From Marchantia polymorpha subsp. ruderalis (taxonomy: Eukaryota; Streptophyta; Marchantiopsida; Marchantiales; Marchantiaceae): DNA of 64,000 nucleotides. Both the position numbers and the translations under genes were made by a program. This document shows, in pieces, positions 20,708 to 33,300 of the stretch. The notes under the pieces were generated by a model, which had not been told where the DNA came from, searched no databases, and saw only the letters and a program-made list of their open reading frames with translations. The stretch lies in assembly GCA_037833965.1 (NCBI GenBank), contig AP031352.1:12752501-12816500 (forward strand), written 5' to 3'. Numbering within the stretch: position 1 is the first letter of the stretch; each line of letters starts with the position of its first letter.

Positions 20708-22544
20708 TTAGCTTATTCTCGGTAGATTCGGCGTTAACGGATTTTACTTTGGCTTATTGGCTTATTGATTTATACAAATTAATTATAACGAGCGTATTCA
20801 TACTTCTGTGACCGCATCACTGTTTCTGGAATCTTATAAAGATCCTCAGTCCCTATTACCAAGGATTGCCTGAGCCCACACCATGAGTTACAGCGTGCCA
20901 TGGTCAACATCTAGAAGGTAATTTACATCCGTGAAGATCCCAAGCTTGGAGATTTCTCGATCGAGAAATCCAATGGCATTACATATAAGTTATCAAAGGA
21001 CATTTGGGACATTGCCGACTCTACCTATGAAAACTTGGCAGGGCAATTGATGGATAGAAAAACAATGCATCCAACATTGAGGCGGAAAAAGTTCACAAAG
21101 AAATCAAGGATAGGTGACAAACTAGATCCAGCTCTGCAGAAGATGGTATCGAAAACGACAGCCTTTACCTTTCTAGAGAAAGGACTACCAACCGATCACT
21201 GTAGGAGTGAAGGACATTCTACTTACGGGAAAGGTGTCGAAGGGCAGTAACTGCCCACGGACATGTATCTGAGACCTCGATTGGGATTTCTTTGTTTTTA
21301 TTCACTAGCTTCGAGGAGAATATTTCCTTTACATCAATCCATGCTTGAATCACAATTCGATGTACAAGCTACTCTGCAAATTGGGATGGAGGATATCTGG
21401 TTTGCAAGCTACCTTAAAAGAGTTTTTAGAAACAATATAATATTTGCCATTATATCTAGTATCCTTACTAGGATCCTAAAGACACAGAAGGAAAAGATTC
21501 GTCCTGGAATTGTCATGGCCGTGTTGGAGATCCCAGATCGAGGAGACAGCGGACTGAAGCTTTGTCGAGGAACAGGATTCGCTGATGCAAGCGTTTGCAC
21601 TGTCATGAGTTTTCAAGGCTTGGACTGCTGACTCTTATAATCACTTGAGAAAGTCACCCTCAAGTGCACACGGAGGACAAGACACAAGAAAAAAAACACA
21701 CATTTTTATTTGTTACACACGCAGAATGCGAAATCAGAGAAGCTTGAGATGTTGTACATCCCTTCTAAGTAAGTTAATTTCCACGTAAATTCGGTAGTCC
21801 TGTATTAAAACTCACTCCAACACAATGATGATGCTACTGATGCTCAACAGAAGTTTTGGCACCGACCTTACCTGAGGTAGAATATGTGTATTGAGTTTTA
21901 GTTGTTGGACCAGACAGAGCAAATGAACGGTAGGATGCACACGGCAGCGGTGATGCAAGGTCTTTTCTACATAGTTTAGGAAACTATCATTAAAACGTGC
22001 CTCCGTATAAGGGTATGTAATGTTTTTATCATAATGTACATGCGAACCAAATTCCAAACATTTCAGTTTAAAAACATGTGTCTTGTTCTTTTGCTTATGC
22101 TCAGCCACATAAAAGAAACGCTCGTTCTGGTTCTGGTGAACTTGGAACGCAGAGGTGATAGCCCCAATGCATAAAGAGTGATTGTACAAGATGCAAAACC
22201 TGTGACTGAGTTTCCGAATTTGCTGCTGCTGCACTTATCTAATGCATAATGATTTGATAAAGACTTTTGAATGAACCCGACTGTACTCAGCACAGTCCAT
22301 TCACGCAGGAAAAGTCTGAAACCTATTGGTCATCTCTCAGGCTCTACATATGAAACAAGGAAAAACAGGCATCCATAAATTGAGACGTGACAATCCTTTT
22401 GAGTTCAATCCCCTTTTTGGTAACATGTACAAGTTTGCACTGACCAAACTTCAGAAGGATTGCTAAAGACCCCTGTAGATTCGGAGACACAATCGTAAAA
22501 AAAAAATGGGGATCAGTCTAATGACTGACTATATCTCATCCGCT
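20708..22544. other. Intergenic region with unassigned coding-looking patches
   Basis: Around 20.93-21.23 kb the plus strand has a stretch reading DPKLGDFSIEKSNGITYKLS and further charged sequence, but I recognise no family and it lacks a clear start. The 21.26-21.63 kb frame is likewise unassigned. The part near 22.5 kb is expected to be the 3' UTR of the NTPCR gene. Confidence 0.35.
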
Positions 22545-25500
22545 TCATATCGGGTTCTTCTGCATGAGGACAACATCAAGTTTTAGAAGCCGTTTCTCAT
22601 AAGGCAGGTAGAGGAAATCACCAAGTACATAAGAAGCTTCATTACCTGTTGGGCAATATCCGGTGGAGTTTAGGAAATCAGAGGGGTCAAACAAAAGAGT
22701 GCTGCCGGTTGAGATATCTGAAACTGTTGCAACTTCTGGCTGCTTAACCTGCACTGGTGCCTGATTGGTGGCTGAAGATCCCACGATATTCATCAAAATT
22801 GACTCCACTTTTTGAGCAGTTGTATCTCGATTTGATTTCGTGAGTGTCAAGGTTGCTGCATTACATTACGAAGGATAAACCGTAGCATTTGATTAGGCAA
22901 TGATACCTGTAGCGCTACACGTACTTGTTTCAAAGCTGATCCGAAATGAGAGCTTCCGAACTGAATGTTTTCGTAGTTAGCTATACATTCATGATAGGAC
23001 CTCTCGATTTCATGCGACCCAGATAAAATCGACAATGATACACAAGAAAATACACCATGGAGAGTGTAAGCACCATATTGAGACAAGAAGAAAACATGCA
23101 AAGTCACTTTGAATAAATACATGTATAAACCGGTGTGGGTTAGTACCCGATGAGTTCCATGGAGATAGCAATCCTTTGCAGGCAGATGAAAAAGAATGAA
23201 AAAAATTGAAACCAAAACCTAAAGACGTTCAACTGCCTGGCAGTCTTCAATTTTAGAATTTACATTGAAACAACGTTCTAATAGTTCGTACATCCAAATT
23301 TGAGTACCGGGGTCCACATGCGGAAATATATACCTGTGTCTGCACGCTGCTTAATATCCTCCACAAATGGCAAATCATGTCCAAATCTCGGGGCAGGCAA
23401 AGACCCAAAAACCTGCAATACATCAAAGTATCCAAAAATTTAAGCAATACAAACATTGGCAAGATGGTTCGACAGGCAGTGAATCTACCCTTCAATATGA
23501 ACAAACTTTCTTGTGGGATCCAATGAATATCGTCGTGTGAAATAAACTACAAAGAAAAGTAAACGCATAGGACTCACAGCTGTTTGTGGGGAAGCGAGGA
23601 GATTCATAAGAGCATCGCGAAACCTCTCACTCTGAAGCTCCATGCGTCCTACCTGGTAATTTGAACCAAGCTACCTGTTATTATTTTTACTTCAGAATCA
23701 TACTTCAACCTTCATAGATAGCGATAATTTGATCTAGATTGCCTTCATCTCTTAAGAAGCAAATCAGAAGCGAAAGAGAAAAAAAAAACACTGATGATTG
23801 TTTTGGACAATGGAAAACAAACGAAGAAAAAGGACTCAAAACAACCTCAAATTTCTGGAAGCAAAAATTAAAAGACATAAGTATTGGAACTGTTGTGACA
23901 AACCTCATCCACAATATGGAGCTTGATACCCTTAGTAGGCTTCAGTAGCGGAAGTACGACCCTCTCAAAATCATCTAGAGCGAAGTAGTATTTGCCAACC
24001 TACATCCGAAAATATCAAACAGTTGGTGATACAGATGGGCTGAAATCGAATTCCAAACGAATGCTCCCCTTATTGTGAACAAGGTTGCAACTTCGTCAAT
24101 AATCTGCAGAGCCTTTCGAGTAGTGAATCCCGCTATCTTACTGAAATACGCACCTTTGGACCACATCCTTTCCGCATTCTAGATAGTGGTGCACGCTCGC
24201 CCGAAAAAGTTTCTGTGAAAGCACCATCTAGTTAAAATTCGTTGATGTGAACAGATACAGAAGCAATCCATGCTCCAAACATATTCTCAGAAATAAAGGT
24301 TAAAGGTTGGGCAAGCCCTGTGAGAAGTCCTCATTCTAGAAATTGATGTAAAAAAACATTCCTAAGTGTGTGAGTATCGATACTCTGATCGACACAAATT
24401 AGAAGAGCGCTATTTATGACCAAACAGATAAATTTACTTCTAATGAGATCAGGCCAATTTCCAAGAACATAAAACTGTAGATGATGGGCAAGAAGTTTGA
24501 AGGTTGACTCCCATCACAAGTACAAATATTGAGCTGTAATCATCACAAAATAGGTAAATTTGGACTCTGGACAGTTCAAATGAGTCCAGGAGACTGAAAT
24601 TGTGCGTTTTCATATTCAGCTGATCCTGGATATGTATATCTCGAGCTGTAATATGCAGATGTACCTGAAATGATTCACACCAAAACTCCCACCGGCGCCC
24701 ATGTTAAGGCTTCACACTTTTGAAAAGTCCCAGAGCTGCACTTGTTGGGAACATTGGAGTTACCATATTTGCGAACCCTTGATAGCTACACTTCACTATC
24801 ATTGCCCTGGCAATTACATTACGTCCATCTAAGAATATGTGTCGACGTACGTTCTTCATTGGAATTCCATCCGACGTACGAACGACGCGTACATGTAAAA
24901 GCTACATCAGGCCTTATGTTTGAACCTTAAAGCCCACTACATCTCCTCTTTATACACAAGGGATCGATCGACGAGATGTAGATTGTGATAATAAATGCAG
25001 GAAGCTGCCCGCACACACAGTTGACTGCAGTAGTCGTCTAAGTATAGCCGTAAAAAAATGAGAGTGGAAGAGAGTGGAATGCAACATGGATGAGAGCGAG
25101 AAGGATAATCGGAAGGGTGTGAGCGGAGCAAAGTGGGCAACGAGTGAACATGTGAGAAAGTATCTAACCATTAAATTAGAGCTAGGTACAAGATCTCCAA
25201 AAGAGTATGGAAGCTGCCTACAGATAGTATGCCTGCCATTTACAGAAAAAAAATATCGCGCATGTGAACCCTCTTCGTAGAGTTGTGCTCTCTAGAGGAG
25301 TTCATCAAAGTGACAACTAAAAAAACTCAAATCGGATGCAAGCGGTCAACTCCACAACACGTTAACCTTGGAAATAAAATCATCAAATGGCTTTTATTGA
25401 GATCATATCGACATAGAAGATCACAAAAAAGGAGCTAACGAGGACAAAGAGATACATCTTTGAACTTATTCTTTTTGAAGAGGAGAAAGGACCATCTAGG

Positions 25501-27066
25501 CAAGGTCAGCGTTGTGGAGACTTAACCACCGCCAAATAGCCATCAAAAACCATAAGATGGAAATCACATCTAAAAACTTCCCTTGACTTTCAAGAGCTCC
25601 CCACTCTAAAAAAACCTTTTCTTGTTTTTCCTACAGATCAGAAGTTTTCACCACTTTCAAAACAAGTAAAAGATATAGTTCTTGACGTGAATTGTAACCG
25701 TGCTAAAACCCGTTCGGTAAATCTGAGACCTCATCATATGTACGTAGGTATACAACCGATAGAATGAAACTGGCGAGACCAAAAGAATTTGATGAAACGA
25801 TCTCTACTTTCACAGCAAGTAAGCTTAGTTCAAAATCAGATGGAGCCTACAGGTCAGCTACAGAGGAAGGTCAGGATAACATGTCAGAACAACGCCGAAG
25901 TGGAGAAGCGGGATGATCATTAATAAGTTCTACTTTCAGAGAAACAAGGAGATTTGGACATGTCGAGCACAGATGCATACTGCCTCGTATAAATGCAAGA
26001 ACAAGTACAGACATGGAAGAAGACTTGTAAACGACTGTTTCAAGCTTTTTCCGTCTTCCATTTGACCCATATAGAGGTTTAAACCATTATCCTATAGAAG
26101 AAACAGGTGTAACTTACACACCAATATCGAATCCGATTTTCTCGCCAGTCTTCGGGTTACGAGCCTCCACAGTGTAAAAGCCCGCTATTACATCCTGTGG
26201 CAGTTTCTTCGCAGCATTCAGTACCAACCTGGATTCGGAAAGTTAGTCCACAGACATCGTAATAGAAAGCAAAAACTTGAGGTCAAGGGGAAGGTGCTGC
26301 ATGATGCAAGATAACGTTTTTTCACGGAAACTTCGGAGACAGGGTTGACACACCCTCTTACAGAACCAAGTGAACATTTGTAAATGGAGGGCATGACTCC
26401 AGATTTCTACAACTATCGACTATAAGAAGCCAAATACCACATGGTGTGCAAGAAACCACATGAGTAAAACATTGATAAAAAAGCAAGAGATATATGAACC
26501 ACGAAAGATGAGAAGGTCATGGCCCCGATGCCATTTGAGTGGAAATAGTGGACGCACCAGGACTTTCCCACACCTGCCAAAACGGGAATGGAAACGTAAG
26601 AACTAAGTTTCGAGATAATTTTCCACTATGCCAAGTTCTGTCAGTTGTTACGCTCACAGCTTTGAGTAAGTACCCATAGTAGACAAAGAACTAAAACAAG
26701 TTCCCTCCATCCGATCCAAAAAGGGTATCATCAGGCATCTCCCATTAGGGTTGCGAAGGGTTTAGAGGTGTTGCTGGTTAAAACCCCTCGCTCAGATGGT
26801 CAGAGATTCTGCTGAGTATGATTCAGAGTATAGAGAAAAAATCAAAAGCATCTCTCTAGAGGATCTGACGAGTGTATCAAAAATCTTCGTTCAAAATGAG
26901 AGAATTAACTGCATTCTAAAGAGTCTCGGACCCAAAAAAAGAGACCTCGGAAAAAAATTGCGAACGCAAGTGAAGTTGAAGTACCGGGTTGGCCAGTGAC
27001 GAATACATTGATGGCCGATAATGTCGACTGATCAGTTTCAGTCGTCGCAATTCTTTCGTCCCCCAT
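22545..27066 (-). CDS. Nucleoside-triphosphatase, NTPCR/THEP1 family, eight exons (about 274 aa)
   Basis: P-loop NTPase related to human cancer-related NTPase NTPCR and archaeal/bacterial THEP1, which hydrolyse NTPs to NDPs; the cell role is unclear. Exons from phase, GT-AG signals and family alignment: 26985-27066, 26558-26573 (16 nt), 26122-26228, 24154-24212, 23904-23999, 23578-23652, 23334-23412, 22545-22855 (825 nt). Walker A GQPGVGKS (residues 25-32) is built from exons 1 and 2. GFYTVEARNPKTGEKIGFDI, GERAPLSR and VGKYYFALDDFERVVLPLL follow in family order. Walker B is LHIVDE (D119, E120), then GRMEL, FGSLPAPRFGHDLPFVEDIK and TLTKSNRDTT. Human NTPCR is about 190 residues; this one has about 75 extra C-terminal residues of unknown role. 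Introns are long (up to about 1.9 kb). The start is the first ATG after an in-frame stop. Confidence 0.9.
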
Positions 27067-28960
27067 CGTCCTGTTGACTGTTCATCGACCTGGGTCAGCC
27101 ACGGGGCCACCTCGAGAACAATTGCAAAATTCAGTTCTCGGCTACCAGACGTTGCACGTCAGCTGCAAGAAGCGAGAATTATTCGTTACTTCCGTTGCGC
27201 ACCCGAAGCCAATTTCGCCCATAGTCTCACAGACATCGTCGCGACCCGCCCGACCGACCTACCAACCAAAACCCCGCACCGCAGCCAAATTCCTCCTCCT
27301 GGTCCTCCTCCTCCTTCACAAGACCAATTGCGCCCGCCCAACAATGTGGAAGCGAGCCCCGCAAGATTGGCGGAGAAAGAAAACGACCCAATTCTTCCTC
27401 CCCTGTATGGGAAACATGCATGGGGAGAGTGCGGACGACGAGCGACCAAATTCAGAAGTTATTATGGCCCATTCGCAGTGGAGATGGTGGTCCTATTTGC
27501 CCAACAGTGGTCCTCTTCTCTCCTCTCGTCCTCAGACGAGGCTCGCAGAATGGGAGGTGAGCCAGCCCGTCTGCTCCAGCAAGAGGGAGGCGAGGGGTGG
27601 ATATGTTTGGTGGACTCGAGAACATAAATGGGTTCGAAAATCGGGAATCCCAATGTCCCTCCCTCGCGCTCTCTCTCTCTCTCTCTCCTTCTCTCTCTCT
27701 CTCTCTCTCTGTCTCCCTCCCTCCCTCTCCGTCTTTCCCCTTCTGGCAGACACCGATTGAACCATGCCACTTGCACTCGGCACTTGACAGCGCGGTTTAA
27801 AAAAACCCAGCGTGGAAACGGCCTCGCTCGTCGCAGGCCCTCCGGGGCCCCGACCCTTTTTCCATTACTTTAATATATTTGTGCACGCCAAGGAACTTTC
27901 CGCTTTTCCGGGCGATGGAAACCGATCCTTCAGTCGTTTTGTCGGCTGGCTGCGGGCGGGCGTCCGAACCACTGCACCTCCACCATCAACTACGAACAGC
28001 GTCCCGACTCCCGACGACATGCTCGATCGAAGTCATCCCCTTCCCCCTTTCCCCTTAGCCCCCCCTCCCATGATCATGATCCGCAGCATCGACCTTCGAC
28101 CTCTTCTTCTGTTCCCTTCTGCTTCTCCTGCTGCTGCTGCTCCTCCTCCTCCTCTTCCTCTTCTTGCTCCGTCTCTCTTTCTCTGCGTCTGGAGCCTCGG
28201 ACCGGAGGCCGCGAGGACCGGGCGGATCTTGTGGCCGCGGCAGGCGCCGGTGCTGACTCGGCAAGGCTTCACTCCACTCCAAGTGTGTGGCGCGTCCGAC
28301 TGGCACCCGTTTGGTTGGTCGAGCACTGCAAATCCCAACCGACCTCCGCCCACTTGGACACCCCCCCTACAGTTCGAACTCCCGACGCTGAGTTCGCAAA
28401 TGTTCTCTGTGGCCTATCTTCTCCGTAGGCCTCACTCATGGCCCGCCCGCCCAACCGCGCTCACCATTCCAGCTCCGTCCCTTCCTTCCGTCCGTCCGTC
28501 CTCCTTCTTCTTCTCTCCGTCGCGCTCCTCCTCCTCCTCCTCCCTCCTCCTCCGCGTTCGTGCTCAGCAGGAACCAATGATTGTCGGCCTACGCAAGCAC
28601 CCGTCTTTAGCCTCGCTCGCTCGCAGGGCAGAGGGTGCGCTTTCTTCCTTTCCTTGCTGACTGGACGGGCCGGCGCTGGCCCGGGCCCGCGCCCGCGTCC
28701 GAAGGTCGCCAAACATGGTATGGAAGAATCATGGGGAGGAATATTCTCCTGGCGATAAGTTCCAGAAGGGGACCGCGGAGCTCCTCCCTCCCATACTGGC
28801 GGTCGTGGTCATTCTCGACTCCACACTTGGTGTACGCAAGCATGGCCGAGCCGTCGTGTCCTTTTTCCATGTTGTCCTTACCGCTAGACTGTACCAGGAG
28901 AATTCCACTCAAGTTTGATGTTCCGGATGTTCGACAGGATTTATGTTCGAGGCTGGCTCA
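27067..28960. promoter_or_regulatory. GC-rich, pyrimidine-rich probable promoter/leader of the NTPCR gene
   Basis: From about 27.1 to 28.7 kb the plus strand is rich in CTC/CTT/TCC blocks and CpG, in contrast to flanking DNA. Long open frames on both strands encode only Pro/Ser/Leu- or Arg/Glu-rich low-complexity products and are treated as composition artefacts. The position just upstream of the minus-strand NTPCR start suggests a promoter and 5' leader; this is inference. Confidence 0.4.
27668..27730. repeat. (CT)n microsatellite and CTCC-rich tract
   Basis: Nearly uninterrupted CT dinucleotides followed by CCCTCCCTCC. On the gene strand (minus) this is a GA tract about 600 bases upstream of the NTPCR start codon. 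Confidence 0.9.
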
Positions 28961-29687
28961 TTCCCTTCTCGAGCAATGAACTGCTTCTCCTAGATTGGAT
29001 ATGGGTACCAACAACTTTGGAGGTTTCAGCTTGTCCTCATAAGTGACGGGACTCGCAGCACCAGCACCAGCACCAGCAGCATTGACAACCACCCCCTCTT
29101 TCATGTTCCAGGCCGGATCCAGTTTGGACATGTGCGCGTTCAATAGGAAACCAGAGTTTCAGATTGTGTCGTTATAGTTTTTATAATCGGAATCGGAAAA
29201 ATGCCGATACAAACAAATATTGCAGTTGCCCTACCCTTCAACTGGGGCATGCTTTCCATACCCTTCTCGATATTCAGATAGGTTCTACAGGCGCGGGCCT
29301 CAAGATCTAGAGAGGGGAGGTGTATTCTTGAGCCATGAGTGTGTCCGACTTCCAAATGTCCACATGTGATCACTTCTGGCCTCCACTTGACGCATGTTTT
29401 GGTCCTTACAGCAAGCTGACTTTCTCATTTTCGCAGCAATGCAATAACTCTCGATATATGGACGGACACCTTCGGCTTCATTTTATGGTCAAAGGTCGAA
29501 TCCTGATATAGCAGGAGTCACTCCAGTTGGCTCACAATCTCAGCTCCACATTGATGGTCGACAGTGGCGCCGACAGGATGTGGAGACACAGTGGTGCCTT
29601 GACTTTTTCCTCCATGAGTAAACCTTCCCTGTAGCTCTTATGTTGATCGCCATTGCAAGAAACACAATGCTTATAGAGTGGTCAATT

Positions 29688-29728
29688 GGGAATGGGGGCG
29701 GTGGGGGAGGGGGGGGCGGGGGGCTGGG
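29688..29728. repeat. G-rich run
   Basis: Runs of 5 to 8 G separated by single C, A or T. It has at least four G-tracts and so could form a G-quadruplex in principle; no role is implied by context. Confidence 0.8.
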
Positions 29729-30849
29729 TTACACCTGGAGACATTACAAATGCAAACCACTATGCGAAGAAACGTACACGGAGAGGTCTCGAATCTGCAG
29801 ATTTCTTCTTCAATCATTAAGGATTCACGTGAGGAGATATTAGAAAACAATGTGCACCTCTATTTCCCTCACTTCATTCATGGCAGTAGGAAAATCATGC
29901 AGAAAAGATCTAAGGTAGATTATCACGTTGTGAACAATATTAGAAGGTAGATCTGCTCCCAGAATAGTATTCCAAATAGCATGTACCCAACGTGTGATCT
30001 ACTTATAGTTTTGTCAAAGTCGATTGCAAATCCTACACATCAACATCAAGCAAATTAAAGAAACAAAACATATAATATAGTAATGATGCATATGTTGAGT
30101 GCGGCGTTTTTAAATCAATGTCCTTAGCTCAGACTGCACGTATCTGGTTGCCCTGTACACCAGCTCTCTGAGATGTAACTCGTGAGTGATTGTACAATGC
30201 TCTTGCCTTTGTCCAATGAATGTCCATCTGATTCTGAGAAGACGAGAACATCTGCTGCGCAATTTCTACAAAATTGTTCATGGCACAATAATTCATAATT
30301 TCTGCAAATTGGTAAAAGATTCTGTGTTGTAGAGTCATGCCTAATCGCATAACCACCCGCTTGAGGTTTTATCCAACAATACTATATTCAAGAAGATTAC
30401 CACAGGCGCAGCAAAGATCCGTACTCAACCCCAGCCAACTGCTGGATGATTGTCATGAATAACGAGAACTGTGGTACGTCACTGTGCTCTTTAAGTTGGG
30501 CAAAGAGACGCCCGCCTCAGTACTTGCATACGAAGTACAGTGGCAAAGATGATGGAAGGAGCTGAGGCGCAGCATATCGGATAAATCCAGAACCCATTCA
30601 CGTGACTCTCCGATCACCACAACCTGAACAGAAGCACAAGCGAAGGGTAACAGGAAGTCGGCCTCCGTTCACAGTGACTCTGGCAAGAGATCTTTTCACC
30701 CCGTGATTAGCGACGATCTTGACTGTGCACACCTACTGCTGTTCTGACTGTGCTGGAGGCCCGTTCTTTTTACCTCCATTGACCTCGAACGAATGCACCG
30801 TGTTTTCTGAAAATCTTACATGAAACAACAAAGACATCGTTTCTCCACC

Positions 30850-31462
30850 CTAAACGCATTCACTGTTCACGCATAAAATCTGCTCTTGCAAGTTGCCCCA
30901 CATGCAAAGAACCCCATCTGGCCACGCCATATCGAGGGGAAAATCGTCCCCATCATTATGATGCTCGAAGCACTGGGCATGTCCACTTCGACGGGGCAGC
31001 GTCCATGTACTCCAGATCCGCTGCGACGAACGTCTTCTCGAGCTGTAAAAAGCACTGCCAAAGAGCATATGAATATTCTGAACAGCGAGAGACGAGATCA
31101 TTAACTGCTTGCGGATGGGCTCAATTAAGAATCTCGCCCACTTGCAGCGACGAATCTTTCGGGAACAGGCTCGAAAAGGCCCACGGGAAATCATAATCAA
31201 TTCCATCGTCTGACTTCTGCGTCCATCGGTCAATGCAGCTCACTGAGATCGCACTCTCGTTCGTTCCTGGTATGACCAAATTGTTTGTTTGTTCTGCTAC
31301 GAGAAAAGTTCGTCCTCGACTGCGATTTGACTTCGAGTCAAGCTCGAAGACGAGCGTCGCACGATCGTCAGAGACTTTCGTGGACTGACGAGGAACCAGA
31401 GACCCAGAGGAACTTCGTCTGCTCGCTACAAGTCCTAACTTCTTGACGCTAACCGGAGTCAC
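30850..31462 (-). pseudogene. Unrecognised coding-looking segment with one in-frame TGA
   Basis: From an ATG at 31462 the minus strand encodes a Ser/Arg-rich N-terminus, then GIDYDFPWAFSSLFPKDSS. A TGA at 31121-31123 interrupts the frame, after which the same frame continues through ALWQCFLQLEKTFVAADLEY for about 50 codons before the next stop. Similar residue composition on both sides suggests one frame broken by a TGG-to-TGA change, or an unseen intron. Further minus-strand patches at 30.13-30.36, 29.14-29.37 and 28.96-29.14 kb (for example LDPAWNMKEGVV and VTYEDKLKPPKLLVPISNL) may be later exons. I recognise no family. Low confidence that it is a gene. Confidence 0.25.
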
Positions 31463-31639
31463 TGGTAACTGGAGTCGCCGGTAACTTCATTGCCGTCGTG
31501 CTTTTCTCTTGTGGCTGGCTGTTTAGATCATTCGGATTTGAAAGGGGGGGCCAAATAGAAATCTTCTGCTAACCTTGGAGTTGATGGTTGGCTTTATTCG
31601 CCGAGCAGCTGCATATCTCGATTCTTATTTGAAGTTGGA

Positions 31640-33300
31640 TCATGGGTGGTATAAGATCTCACAAAAAAGTGATTTTTTTCTGAGTGTGTCGAAATCACAA
31701 ATGAAAGTGGAAGATCGAGTCAAAACAAAATGCAAAATGGTCATTTTGTGAAATATTAATCCTTTGACATTTTGATTTTCTCTTGAACTTTGTAATTTGA
31801 TCGCTTGCGGATAGGAACTTAAGGAATTATATGAAGAAAAAAACTGACTATATCCAAAAATTTAGGCTTCTACTGTTGCGACTTATATGGTTCTGAAGTA
31901 ATCTTCGCTTAATTCAAGGAACAAAGGTGATTTTTATTTATCTGCTACAACTTTTTACATATATCTCATCTTACATATTTATTAAATCTTCAAGTTTATT
32001 TGTAAGAAATATTTTTAGATAGGGATCTAATCTCGTATCGCTATTTCTATTTTAAACATTAATATAATAAATGTCCATCATGTATCATTTTAAGATACAT
32101 TGACAAGGTATTTGACTTCATTGCATTAACATATTTATTTCTTATACAGTTATAAGATATTATTCCATAAATTCAGATGTTAAGAAATATTTTTATTTTT
32201 TAATAATTTTTTTGCTAAATTTATCAAATTACGTCTTTATATTACTTTCATCAATAACAGAATTCAATCAGAAATTTCTGATTGATTTCTAGGAATTTTT
32301 TTTTCAAAAGCATCACTTTCTAAAAAATCTGAATTCAAAACTTCAAACTATGAAGTGTGTACACATACTTTTCTTAGAATATGGGAGTCAAAATGAAATT
32401 CATATAATTATTGACTGAAATGTTCCTAAAAATAAAACATTTCCAACCAGAATCAAGTGTGTTCTTCGACACTTGGTATTGATCTCATTATTACATTGAT
32501 GTAAACAATGAAGTAAAATATAATAAAATGATGAAGTGACATTTCCAGTGAGATATTATCACTATAAATGTTGATATATTATTATTTATTAAGATAAATA
32601 TAAGCAATCACTTACCTTGTTTGTCTTTCATTTTTTATTTTCATTTAAAATTGTACACCATGCTTATATTGCAACATTCGTGAGATACAGTCGGGCGTTC
32701 AATCCAAGTTTCACGACCCTAGTCTTGAGGATGATATTAATATACTGATATCTATTTTGCATCTGTTATCATTCGACATCGCAAGAATCCAAACTGTGAG
32801 ATTTGAGATGATTGGAAAGGGAGACTGTAAGTGCAAATAAATAAAGTCGCTTCACTTCTTTGCTTGGGATATCAACAGTTCAGCAGGGACTTCATAAAAT
32901 TGTCTAGGAATGAGAAAGAAGAAACGGCGAGATTCGTATAATACAGATACACGATGGCACAGGTGTAATGATTTCTTGATAGATTTCTTTCTGTGTAAAT
33001 ATGGATGTATATGCAGGTAAGATTTTTACCACGATAATATTGTCCTTATCGATAAGGAGATTCTTTGTCTCTTATCACAGGCTTTCTAGAGCACAGCGAG
33101 AAAAAATGATTATGTCTTCTTTGCTGAGGATAAGTATATTATTGAAAGTTAAATTCATTTAACCTGAAGAATTTTGTATCAGATCATTCATTCCTCCGTG
33201 CAAAATAATGAGATTAAATGGTCAATACAGCCTAGCCTATGAAACCGGTGTACTTGGGAACAATTTGAACCGAGTGAACTCTGGACCTGTTATTTATGAA
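31640..33300. other. AT-rich island without genes
   Basis: About 1.7 kb of markedly AT-rich DNA with poly-A/T runs and no open frame of note. Flanking DNA is of ordinary composition. Probably a decayed transposon or a matrix-attachment-like region; I found no terminal repeats. Confidence 0.4.

Noticed and set aside
27812-28660. 282-codon open frame on the plus strand
   Set aside because: Product is almost only Pro, Ser and Leu runs from CT-rich DNA; other frames and the opposite strand are equally open. Treated as promoter composition, not a gene.
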